Shown here: piece after piece, positions 1-6,797 of the stretch | How positions within the stretch are numbered: position 1 is the first letter of the stretch | Layout of the letters: each line of letters starts with the position of its first letter | Origin: Thermoplasmata archaeon | Lineage (GTDB): Archaea; Thermoplasmatota; Thermoplasmata; Thermoplasmatales; Thermoplasmataceae | DNA: 6,798 nucleotides | Direction: 5' to 3' | Assembly: GCA_021797955.1 (NCBI GenBank) | Contig: JAJZYV010000100.1 | Span: forward strand, 1-6,798 | Notes under the pieces: model-generated | Database searches by the model: none | What the model was told of the DNA's origin: nothing | What the model saw: only the letters and a program-made list of their open reading frames with translations | Translations under genes and position numbers: made by a program

Positions 1-1
1 A

Positions 2-70
2 AAGAGAGAGGTGATGATCAAAGAAAAGGGAACAAATCAATATAGTAGGATCTATGAATTAGCAAAATAA
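2..70 (+). CDS. 3' end of an unidentified upstream gene (partial)
   Basis: Only one forward frame stays open from the left edge. It gives 22 codons ending in YSRIYELAK and a TAA stop at 68-70; the other two forward frames meet stops early. The fragment is charged and lysine-rich, as protein C-termini often are, and a T7 run follows three bases after the stop, as expected behind a gene. The fragment is too short to assign to a family. Its position before a glycosyltransferase makes another glycan gene plausible, but this is inference only. It could also be a chance open frame. Confidence 0.35.
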   Translation, partial: KREVMIKEKGTNQYSRIYELAK

Positions 71-72
71 GA

Positions 73-79
73 TTTTTTT
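73..79 (+). terminator. T7 run, likely archaeal-type terminator
   Basis: Seven consecutive T residues lie just downstream of the TAA at 68-70. Archaeal RNA polymerase commonly stops at oligo-U tracts without a hairpin, and no strong stem precedes this one. It would separate the upstream gene from the promoter of the glycosyltransferase. Confidence 0.4.
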
Positions 80-103
80 AGAAATTGTCACCATTAAATT
101 ATG

Positions 104-112
104 TTTAATATA
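104..112 (+). promoter_or_regulatory. TATA-like box for the GT2 gene
   Basis: TTTAATATA resembles the archaeal box A. With the usual spacing of about 25 bases, transcription would begin near 133-137, which leaves a leader of roughly 15-20 bases before the TTG at 153. The region is AT-rich, so a chance match is possible. Confidence 0.35.
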
Positions 113-152
113 TTAGGCGTTCCCAAAAATTAAGAGAGTTATTAATATCGAC

Positions 153-1094
153 TTGGATTTAGGATGTGATTTGAGCACACCTAACGAGAGGACATGCGCT
201 ATAATAGTTACATTTAATCCAAGCGATAAGGTAATAGATACTATAATGGGAAATTTTCATTATTTAGATAACGTGTTAATTTATGACAATGGGTCGACGG
301 CTGAAATAAAATCCAAGCTTAAAACTCTTTTAAAAGAACGCGAGAATGATCCAAATGCAAATGCTCAAGGAATATATTTTATTAATGGAAGTGAAAATGC
401 AGGTTTGTCTAAAGCATACAATAATAGTATAAAATTTCTTAAAGGCATGAATTATGACTATGTTCTCATTCTGGATCAAGATTCTAAATTAAGTCAAGGA
501 ACAGTTGGAAAGTTGTTTACACAGTATGAAAGACTTTCTCAAAGTCACAAGGTTGGTGCGGTTTCTCCAATCGTTATACAAGAAGGTCAGGGACCACTTA
601 ATATCTTCTTTGATGGCAGGTTTAGGTGGAGAGGGTTTTCTTATGAAGATGAATTTGTTTTCGAGACTCCTTTCTTAATTAACTCGGGTACCTTTATCCA
701 CATCAATATCCTGGAAGAAATTGGCTATTACGATGAGTCTCTCTTTTTAGATTCTGTTGATCACGACATGTCTTTTCGAATGAGGGCTTATGGCTATCAT
801 CTGTTTATAGTTAAAGACATCGTTTTGAGTCAAAATATTGACAACAAGATAGATTTTAAGTTTTTGTGGATAAGGTTAGACCGGGAAGGTCATAGCCCAA
901 CCAATGATTATTACATGGTGAGAGATAGTATGAGGGTTGCTCAAAGGTATATTAAAAACTACTGGCCACAATGTTTATTGCTATACCTGAATGTAATAAT
1001 AAAATTTGTAGCAACTATCTTCATATATAGGCATAAATCAGACAGATTTACAATGATCATTAAGGGTTTCAAGGATTTCATTTTATCTTTATGA
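153..1094 (+). CDS. GT2 family glycosyltransferase, rhamnosyltransferase-like
   Basis: This 313-residue protein probably transfers a sugar from a nucleotide donor to a growing cell-surface or lipid-linked glycan at the cytoplasmic face. The GT-A fold signs appear in order: CAIIVTFNP (15-23) opens the first strand, VLIYDNGS (41-48) follows, then NAGLSKAYN (82-90), and LDQDS (107-111), the metal/nucleotide-binding DxD-like motif in the form seen in rhamnosyltransferases. NSGTFI (177-182) and DSVDHDMSFRMRAYGY (200-215) cover the acceptor and catalytic-base region, and YYMVRDSMR (253-261) matches the conserved late motif. The length is normal for the family. Residues 272-292 are hydrophobic and may touch the membrane. 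The start is not ATG: the frame is closed by TAG at 114-116 and has no ATG until residue 32, inside the fold, so TTG at 153 or TTG at 171 must be used. The sugar cannot be deduced; rhamnose is only the family's name-giver. Confidence 0.88.
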   Translation: MDLGCDLSTPNERTCAIIVTFNPSDKVIDTIMGNFHYLDNVLIYDNGSTAEIKSKLKTLLKERENDPNANAQGIYFINGSENAGLSKAYNNSIKFLKGMNYDYVLILDQDSKLSQGTVGKLFTQYERLSQSHKVGAVSPIVIQEGQGPLNIFFDGRFRWRGFSYEDEFVFETPFLINSGTFIHINILEEIGYYDESLFLDSVDHDMSFRMRAYGYHLFIVKDIVLSQNIDNKIDFKFLWIRLDREGHSPTNDYYMVRDSMRVAQRYIKNYWPQCLLLYLNVIIKFVATIFIYRHKSDRFTMIIKGFKDFILSL

Positions 1095-1192
1095 TGAGTC
1101 TGCTTTCTTTACCTAAATATGTTCATCTGATAATTCTATTCAGTCAGATGGAAATAGGAAAAGAGTTACCTAACAAAACGATAAACAATTAA
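1091..1192 (+). CDS. possible 33-codon ORF overlapping the GT2 stop (doubtful)
   Basis: ATG at 1091 overlaps the TGA of the glycosyltransferase as ATGA, the usual geometry of translational coupling. It opens a 33-codon frame starting MMSLLSLPKYVHL and ending at TAA 1190-1192. I recognise no family, and the frame contains the hairpin at 1122-1152. It could be a small coupled protein, the stub of a former next gene of the operon, or chance. The last is the simplest reading. Confidence 0.15.
   Translation: MMSLLSLPKYVHLIILFSQMEIGKELPNKTINN
1122..1152. repeat. Inverted repeat in the convergent intergenic gap
   Basis: CATCTGA (1124-1130) pairs exactly with TCAGATG (1144-1150). Allowing G-U pairs, the stem grows to 10 pairs (1122-1131 with 1143-1152) around an 11-base loop. 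It sits in the 117-base gap between two converging genes, where an RNA hairpin from either strand could protect or end transcripts. A T5 run (1193-1197) lies 40 bases downstream on the plus strand. The role as terminator is inferred from position only. Confidence 0.35.
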
Positions 1193-1211
1193 TTTTTACA
1201 CCCATTAAGTT

Positions 1212-3875
1212 TCATTTTTGAATTTCACTTTGAAGTTTTTTTATAACCACTATGTCAGCACTCATTAGGAGCCATGTTAAAACAATGAAGGGTAGAACAA
1301 CGACCCAAAAAATAGGAATTAAATAAATACCGTTTTTAAATAGTTCAACTCCAAAATGATTAAGTGTAATTCTCAAAGAATATTGCCCTGGACTTAACTT
1401 TCCAAATAGAAAATTTGTGGTCGTATCTGCAAAGTAAAAACTTTGATTTAAGAGATGAACATGGGTACCATTTTTTATGCTATTGACTGAAATAGTGAAT
1501 AGATTTGATTTAGTATAGAAACTCTTATTTCCATCATTACTATAAAAATTAATCATATTCATAGGTGAAAAAGTTGGGTATGAATTGCTATAATAGAATT
1601 GAGTAACTGTTTCAGAACAACTTAGATTTGATTGTGTTTCAGACGGTGGTGGTCCGAAATTAAACAAAGTTGTGTTTAGTAGCGGATTAACATCTATATT
1701 AAAATAATGCCCATTAACAATTATATGAGTTGAGTTGAAGGATGGGTGTAACGTTACATAATTCCAATTATTTGAAATATTAACATCATGTATATTTACA
1801 ATCTTTGAAGGAAAACAGGTATTATTGTCAGAGTAGGTTAAAATTAACTGGCCATTATCTGACAAGAGGGAAACAAAACTGTCATTGTTTTGAGCATGAA
1901 AGATGCAGCTTCTTGTTACACCGTGCTCTGCTTGAGTGAACATGAAGAAAAAATAACCTGAAGAGTCTGGGTGATCGATTCTGTACTCTACTTGCTCACC
2001 TTTTGAGATTTTAAATAAGTTTGGAAATTTTTTGTCTATGGACAAAACTTCACGTGCAGAATTTTTTGAGTAATTTAGCACAAGAGAATTTGGATAATTA
2101 AAATCTGGTAAAAGATAATGATCCAAGCTCAGGTTGAATTGGGGCGAGGCGATCAAAAGTGCGGAAATATTTGAGATTTTAGAATTAAAATTAAAAGTAC
2201 TACTAAAATTAAAAATCATACCACTAAAATTCCTGCCTAAACTCATAGATGGGCTATTACAGAAAATCTCGATCGAATTCCTGTCAGTCATAAAAGTAGT
2301 GTTTTCAATTGGACGGACTATGTTACCGTTACTTGGGTAGAGTAATGGATTAAAGTAATAGGTCGGAAAGTTACCGTCATTATTGATACTTACTATGACA
2401 GGCTCATCAGCATTAAATAAGAATGAAATGGGCATAAGAACAAGAATCACAACAGTAGTCGTGATAAAAATTTTTTTCACATGATTGTTATAGTTTTTAA
2501 TTCGTAAATGTGGTCTGTTTCCTTTGTTAGAGGGTGTTTGTGAACTGCTTTGAACACTCTTAACTAAAACTGATTTCTTGTCCACAATTCCTAAATAAAT
2601 TAAAGTAAATACAACAGAAGTTATCAGAAATAAGTTAAAAACAAATAGGAAATAGAAAAGTTGCGTTTGGGTATGCAGGAAAATTATATTAGAATGAAAT
2701 ATGTCGTACCCCCAATAAAATATTCCAACACCATCTGGAAGTGTATTACCTATATAGAAAGCAAGGAAAAATAATGCTACAATTGGAAATATTTCAGCTA
2801 AAAGCAATCTTTTGATTGATACCTTTAATCTTCTATTTCGTAAAATCGGAATAAAACACATTGGAATGATGAATAGATCGTTATCAGGAGTTGTAAAATT
2901 AGAGGAGACTAAGACTATTATAATAATAAACAATAAAGCAAATGGTTCGCTGAACCCAGTTTTCCTTAATACAAATGGTACTACAAGAGTTAAAAATCCC
3001 AATAATATTATGTATTCATGATTTCCTATCGTAATAAAATGTTGAATCCCTGATATCTGGATTCTCGTAATTGAACTCGCTCCAGCCAAAGATAAAGTTG
3101 CAGACACCAGGTTCGTGGATATAATTGCTACTGTCAAGATGATGGCTATTGAAGTAACTAAAACTGCGCAAATTAATGCCTTCAGATTTTGCCCACGTTT
3201 AGAATACAAGATAAGAGTGGGAATAAATAATAGCGGGTACCAGTAGAACAACACTGCTATACATAGGGAAAACGACAATACTACAGTCTCTAATGTTTGT
3301 ATATTCCCCCTATATCTTAGTAAAAAGTAAAATAGGGTAAAAAAGAAAATTGGAAAAATATCTATTTCGACCCAGATATAATTTACAACAATTAGTACTG
3401 GGTTTAGCAATATGAACAGAAAAACGGATTTCCTCTTTTTAATGTCTTCAGTCATTCTTGAAATTATTAATCCAAGTAAACTGTTTAGAAATAGGAAGAG
3501 CAATTTGTAGAAAAGCAAACTATAGTAAATATTGAAATCTGAAAAAACATAAGTCAGAAATGCTGGCACAAATATCGACATTGTAAATGGCCCTCCGGCC
3601 CAACGAACCACGTCCAGAGGTGGAGAACTATTTAACATTGCTTCAACGCTTGCAAAATTGAGTGGAATATTATTTGAGTCATAAAATGGAAGCAGAATAA
3701 GGAATCCCAAAAAAGCATATGCTATAAAGTAGTGTAAATTAGTCGAAAGGAAAAATCGAAATCTGTGTATAATATTGTCTGTCATAGGAAGTGACCTTTC
3801 TGTGAGTAAATATCTAAATTTATTAATAATTTGGTATTTTGTCTCATGATAATAATGTAATAAATTGAGCTTCAT
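1212..3875 (-). CDS. Polytopic GT-C-like membrane protein with large sequon-rich, lectin-like outer domain
   Basis: This 887-residue protein probably uses or scans lipid-linked sugars at the outer face of the membrane. Residues 47-430 carry about a dozen hydrophobic helices. The motif WVEIDIFPIFFF (168-179) resembles the (Q/E)xDxxPxFF signature of polyprenol-dependent GT-C mannosyltransferase-like families. Candidate catalytic acids D66 and D88 sit in the first outer loop, and TPDNDLFIIP (329-338) resembles the late loop of GT87-like enzymes. After a cytoplasmic linker (431-467) and a helix (468-488), residues 489-848 form an outer domain with 15 N-x-S/T sequons and four cysteines (539, 657, 687, 753). 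Residues about 625-745 have the look of a concanavalin/LamG-like beta sandwich, with NNWNYVTLHP and HIIVNG matching its typical strand pair. A last helix (849-874) anchors the C-terminus. The start may instead be Met31 at 3785, which has a better ribosome site. The enzymatic role is family-level inference; a sensor or adhesin is possible. Confidence 0.7.
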   Translation of the reverse strand: MKLNLLHYYHETKYQIINKFRYLLTERSLPMTDNIIHRFRFFLSTNLHYFIAYAFLGFLILLPFYDSNNIPLNFASVEAMLNSSPPLDVVRWAGGPFTMSIFVPAFLTYVFSDFNIYYSLLFYKLLFLFLNSLLGLIISRMTEDIKKRKSVFLFILLNPVLIVVNYIWVEIDIFPIFFFTLFYFLLRYRGNIQTLETVVLSFSLCIAVLFYWYPLLFIPTLILYSKRGQNLKALICAVLVTSIAIILTVAIISTNLVSATLSLAGASSITRIQISGIQHFITIGNHEYIILLGFLTLVVPFVLRKTGFSEPFALLFIIIIVLVSSNFTTPDNDLFIIPMCFIPILRNRRLKVSIKRLLLAEIFPIVALFFLAFYIGNTLPDGVGIFYWGYDIFHSNIIFLHTQTQLFYFLFVFNLFLITSVVFTLIYLGIVDKKSVLVKSVQSSSQTPSNKGNRPHLRIKNYNNHVKKIFITTTVVILVLMPISFLFNADEPVIVSINNDGNFPTYYFNPLLYPSNGNIVRPIENTTFMTDRNSIEIFCNSPSMSLGRNFSGMIFNFSSTFNFNSKISNISALLIASPQFNLSLDHYLLPDFNYPNSLVLNYSKNSAREVLSIDKKFPNLFKISKGEQVEYRIDHPDSSGYFFFMFTQAEHGVTRSCIFHAQNNDSFVSLLSDNGQLILTYSDNNTCFPSKIVNIHDVNISNNWNYVTLHPSFNSTHIIVNGHYFNIDVNPLLNTTLFNFGPPPSETQSNLSCSETVTQFYYSNSYPTFSPMNMINFYSNDGNKSFYTKSNLFTISVNSIKNGTHVHLLNQSFYFADTTTNFLFGKLSPGQYSLRITLNHFGVELFKNGIYLIPIFWVVVLPFIVLTWLLMSADIVVIKKLQSEIQK
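3794..3800 (-). promoter_or_regulatory. Ribosome binding site favouring Met31 (3785) as start
   Basis: On the minus strand GAAAGGT stands 8 bases before an ATG at 3785-3783, an ordinary Shine-Dalgarno spacing. No comparable purine-rich site precedes the upstream ATG at 3875. Starting here removes 30 non-membrane residues and gives a protein of 857 residues. Confidence 0.35.
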
Positions 3876-3886
3876 AAAAGCGCTAT

Positions 3887-3896
3887 TTTTATAAAT
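3887..3896 (-). promoter_or_regulatory. TATA-like box of the membrane-protein gene
   Basis: The minus strand reads ATTTATAAAA, a good archaeal box A. It begins about 20 bases before the ATG at 3875, so a start of transcription 25 bases from its centre would fall around 3863-3868, inside the longest reading frame. That supports translation from the ATG at 3785 with a leader of about 80 bases. A second, unseen promoter would restore the longer form. Confidence 0.4.
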
Positions 3897-4021
3897 AATT
3901 CAATGCGAATGTAAATCATGAATGGAAAATTCAAGAAATGAACAAGGATACTTCATTGGAGACGAGCAAGTAGTTTAAACATAAATGGAAGACATAGATA
4001 AAATTGCATTGAAGTGAAAAA

Positions 4022-4755
4022 AAGGATGTTCAGGAATCCATTGAGAATTTTAAAAATATAGAAAGGGATCTATTCCTCATGGAAGATAATTTCCAGAAGA
4101 ATGTGTATCGGAACATATCCATAAAGGCAAGAATGGTTGAGATCAATAACCTTAATGTAATCAGATACAGAAAAGGATCTTTCTGAACTGCACTGCTTGA
4201 ACCATTTTCCAGGTAGATCTAAATAGATGAATTGATACTATACTTTTATTCTAAGGATATATCCACCTGTAACTGAGAAAAGATAAAGCAGACATTATTC
4301 AAAAATCCACAGTAACCGCAATAAAAGAGACAATAATGCAGGAAGCAAAGGTAACCCAGAAGAGTTCCATTGATCCAAGTTATATTGCAATATTTCCCGA
4401 CAGATCATTCTTCTTTTTAAGGCGCGTTCAGGTAGAGAAAGAACTTGTAATATTTGGAATGAGGAAAAAAACGGGCGATTTAGCGCAAAAATAAACTGGT
4501 GGATACAGGGTAACGTGAAAAAAATCTGGGATCTCCGTTTACTTACTTCAGTATTCTGATATCATCATGAGATTACTGCATTCTTCCAACTTAATTGGAA
4601 GATTGATAAAGAAGACCGGGCGCAGAATGAAGGTTATTAACTCACTGATTGGTGAAACTATGGCAATGAAGATAATATATCTCAGAGTGGCGGAGCTAAA
4701 TGAAGGAGGGTCAAATTGAGTCATAAAGAGACATTATAAATGTGTGGTCCTGATA
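4022..4755 (+). pseudogene. Decayed IS256-family (Mutator-type) transposase
   Basis: When intact, this family encodes a DDE transposase of about 400 residues. Recognisable pieces occur in the right order. RNISIKARMVEINNL and RYRKGSF (4109-4183) match the N-terminal region; ILYFYSKDIST (4235-4267) is the segment before the catalytic core; KSTVTAIKETI (4303-4335) follows after a frame change near 4300. SYIAIFPDRSFFFLRR and VEKE (4378-4440) hold the first catalytic Asp (4399-4401). HSSNLIGRL (4579-4605) and RRMKVINSLIGETMAMKIIY (4621-4680) form the C-terminal core, and IKRHYKC (4723-4743) the end. Stops interrupt it at 4184, 4214, 4220, 4274, 4492, 4516 and 4717. Between GMRKKTG and YSDIIMRLL roughly 150 residues are missing, including the second catalytic Asp. 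The catalytic Glu expected in SNLIE is Gly (GGA at 4597). It is clearly dead, and clear terminal repeats are not visible. Confidence 0.85.
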
Positions 4756-5255
4756 GGATACATGTTAAGGGAAGTAATCTTTAGGATTGCACAAAATTTT
4801 GGACATAGCGCTTCATCGTTGTTTGAAGAAAAGTGAATTTAATCAAAATAGATCATAAATATTTGTGATATAGCAAAGGTAAATATCAAGTGATTGGAAA
4901 TGAAAGACGAAATGAGGATTGGATTTTCGAAGTTAAAAGAGTCTCAGTGCTCTTGTCAAAATGTGACCAAATGAAAAAATCCAGTGAAACCTGACCTTGA
5001 TTGAAATATTGGATTGGAAATAATTTAATAAAGTAAAGAAAGATCACTCTGGTAATGTGGATGAAAAAGCATTAGAGAATAGAGCAAACTGTGAATTCAG
5101 AAATAATGATATAAGTAAGTTTCTTCTTGCATTTAGGTTATTGAAGGTATTTTCACTCTTCATTCAATTCTTTTCCCTTATGAAGTTAAGGAGAACGCTA
5201 CGCGATGGTTTGGAATACAGGGAAATTTAGATCGAGATAATGGAAGAAAAACAAA
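4756..5255. other. Gene-poor stretch between dead transposase and methyltransferase
   Basis: No intact gene is visible in these 500 bases. Frames are broken into short open runs: 24 codons from ATG 4762 (MLREVIFRIAQNFG, stop at 4834), 41 codons in 4869-4991 (containing NEDWIFEVKRVSVLL), and 68 codons in 5024-5227 that lack an ATG but have a GTG at 5057. That last run contains a hydrophobic segment, FLLAFRLLKVFSLFIQFFSL. None matches a family I know. The fragments read like pieces of former protein-coding DNA, but chance cannot be excluded. The first part probably belongs to the right end of the IS256 remnant. Confidence 0.5.
5226..5231 (+). promoter_or_regulatory. Weak TATA-like box for the methyltransferase gene
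   Basis: TTTAGA, preceded by the purine stretch GGGAAA resembling a BRE element, is centred about 27 bases before the ATG at 5256. That spacing would give a leaderless or nearly leaderless mRNA, common in archaea. It has one mismatch to the usual TTTAWA core. GGAAG at 5242-5246 could act as a ribosome site if transcription starts further upstream. Confidence 0.3.
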
Positions 5256-6197
5256 ATGAAAGAAATAAAATTCAATCCAAAGAATCCACTTAAATTGACT
5301 CGAATGTATAGACGTAGAATAAAGGAAATGTTTCTAATTATGAAAGCTGTTACCTTACCAGGTATTTTTGAAGGAATACTATACAAACTTGGAAACACAA
5401 AACGAATTACCTTTCTCTCAACAGATTTTGTGTATCAATATATTCTGCATAGAAGGGGGTTAGAGATCGGTGGTCCATCGTGGGTATTCGGCAGTAATGG
5501 TGCTGTTCCTTTGTATGACCTTGTAGAGTCGATCGATAATGTCAATTATTCCGGGGTTACAATATGGGACAGCCTGAATAATGAAAACCTCTGGAAATGT
5601 AGAAAAACAATAGTTAGTGAAGCTTCAGACTTGAGCAATATCGAACCTAATAGTTATGACATCGTCGTGTCATCAAACGTTTTAGAACATCTCTCTAACC
5701 CTTTGCTTTCGCTGCAAGAAATGAAGAGAGTCGTACGTCTCTCTGGATTAATAATTGTAATAGTTCCTCACCATGACGTTACTTTCGATCACAAAAGGCC
5801 CATAACAAGTATAAATTCGCTTATCGAAGTTTTTAAACAGAAACCATCTGAAGGTGATATAACTCATCTTAACCTGCAAGAAATCTTCAGGGATTATGAT
5901 TTAGATTTAGATCCCCCAGCAGGTGATTTAGATTCTTTTAGAGAAAGAACTCTAAATAACAAATCAAATCGAGCGTTACACCAGACTGTATTCAATACAC
6001 AGTTATTATTGGAGATGTTTAATTGGGCTGAGATTGAAATTCTCTTCGTTAGAACTTCGCTAATCTTAGGTCACATCTTGGTAATAGGGACAAAAAGTAA
6101 CAACTCTAATGTCGATGATCAAACACATAATTTACGCTTTTTAATGCCTGATGCATATTGGCGAAAGGATACAATTTTCAGGTCTGAAAGAAAATGA
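5256..6197 (+). CDS. Class I SAM-dependent methyltransferase, glycan-cluster type
   Basis: This 313-residue soluble enzyme should transfer a methyl group from S-adenosylmethionine, probably to a sugar or glycan precursor. GLEIGGPSW (68-76) takes the place of motif I, which binds SAM and usually reads ExGxG. YDIVVSSNVLEHLSNP (134-149) is the motif IV/post-IV segment typical of Methyltransf_11-type enzymes, and MKRVVRLSGLIIVIVP (156-171) is motif VI and the following strand. The elements HHDVTFDHKRP (172-182), DPPAGDLDSFRERTLNN (219-235) and LHQTVFN (241-247) recur, as I recall them, in a subgroup encoded near glycosyltransferases. ATG 5256 is the only likely start because TAA at 5238 closes the frame. 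Residues 1-55 are basic and partly hydrophobic and precede the catalytic domain; 281-313 is a polar tail. No neighbour is cotranscribed within the window. The substrate is unknown. Confidence 0.82.
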   Translation: MKEIKFNPKNPLKLTRMYRRRIKEMFLIMKAVTLPGIFEGILYKLGNTKRITFLSTDFVYQYILHRRGLEIGGPSWVFGSNGAVPLYDLVESIDNVNYSGVTIWDSLNNENLWKCRKTIVSEASDLSNIEPNSYDIVVSSNVLEHLSNPLLSLQEMKRVVRLSGLIIVIVPHHDVTFDHKRPITSINSLIEVFKQKPSEGDITHLNLQEIFRDYDLDLDPPAGDLDSFRERTLNNKSNRALHQTVFNTQLLLEMFNWAEIEILFVRTSLILGHILVIGTKSNNSNVDDQTHNLRFLMPDAYWRKDTIFRSERK

Positions 6198-6596
6198 GAA
6201 TATTAGAAATGATCAATCGGAGATTGTAGAACCTGTAAAGTCTTTGACGAAGTAACTATCTATCCTAACAACCATTAGAAATCATTTCCAGACGCGTGGA
6301 TTAGGTAACTAAAGCATTCTAATAAAAATTGACTGCAAAGGAATGAATGACATTTGGTTAAATGAAAATCTATATGCGAAAAACATCATTAAGACTGGTA
6401 TAAGAAAAACTAATAAGTGACAATTGCCTTGACGGAAATAACTTTCATAGTATGGCAATGAGATAACTATCCAGAAATTTAATATTTTAGGAAATTACAT
6501 TAGTGGATTCCATCATTGAAGCCTAAGGATGTTTAGGATACAGGAATATCACAGCAAGTACTTTATGGAATTATAAGTAACCTGAACTCTTTCACA

Positions 6597-6797
6597 TTAA
6601 CACATATTCTTGTAATGAGCTGAGCCCGTGATATAGCGAATATGGTAGTATATTGTCATTTTTCCTTTCAGTCTATATGTATTCTGCAAACCCTCTATTT
6701 CAGTCATTTCCAGTGGAAACATGTAAATAGTATTAACACATGCACTAACACATATGTCCATGATCGATAGTGCCCCCGATGCGGTTAAGGAGACGTA
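6597..6797 (-). CDS. Possible partial ORF entering from the right edge, function unknown
   Basis: The minus strand is open for 66 codons from the window edge to TAA at 6599-6597. The predicted fragment includes TASGALSIMDICVSACVN, then FPLEMTEIEGLQNTYRLKGK and YYHIRYITGSAHYKNMC. An internal ATG lies at about 6761. The composition is protein-like, but I recognise no domain, and the opposite strand is also open for 49 codons in the same place. It may be the 3' end of a real gene, a transposase remnant, or chance. Confidence 0.25.
   Translation of the reverse strand, partial: YVSLTASGALSIMDICVSACVNTIYMFPLEMTEIEGLQNTYRLKGKMTIYYHIRYITGSAHYKNMC
6734..6757 (+). repeat. Two adjacent imperfect 12-base repeats (TAACACAT core)
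   Basis: TAACACATGCAC (6734-6745) is followed at once by TAACACATATGT (6746-6757), sharing the first eight bases. A third TAACACAT lies at 6598-6605. On the minus strand they lie in the possible edge ORF or at its end. They could be protein-binding sites or simple local duplication. No function is claimed. Confidence 0.35.

Noticed and set aside
2176..2235. AAAATTAAAA-type repeats
   Set aside because: They are the reverse of codons for the Asn-Phe/Asn-Ser-rich strand FNFSSTFNFNS in the outer domain and need no other explanation.
2134..2340. Plus-strand open frame of 68 codons
   Set aside because: It lies wholly antisense to the outer-domain coding region of the membrane protein; its lysine/leucine-rich composition mirrors the Asn/Phe/Ser-rich sense codons.
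2812..3021. Plus-strand open frame of 69 codons
   Set aside because: Antisense to the helical half of the membrane protein, with no promoter, ribosome site or recognisable motif.
5198..5398. Minus-strand open frame of 66 codons with hydrophobic stretches
   Set aside because: It overlaps the start of the well-supported methyltransferase; the hydrophobicity comes from reading AAA/GAA-rich codons backwards.
5898..5935. GATTTAGAT repeats in the methyltransferase gene
   Set aside because: They encode Asp-Leu-Asp in a region I believe is conserved in the subgroup, so codon choice explains them; no separate element is needed.
6630..6640. GTGATATAGC shared with 4865-4874
   Set aside because: A ten-base match between two AT-rich non-coding stretches of this size is close to chance expectation, and it does not extend.
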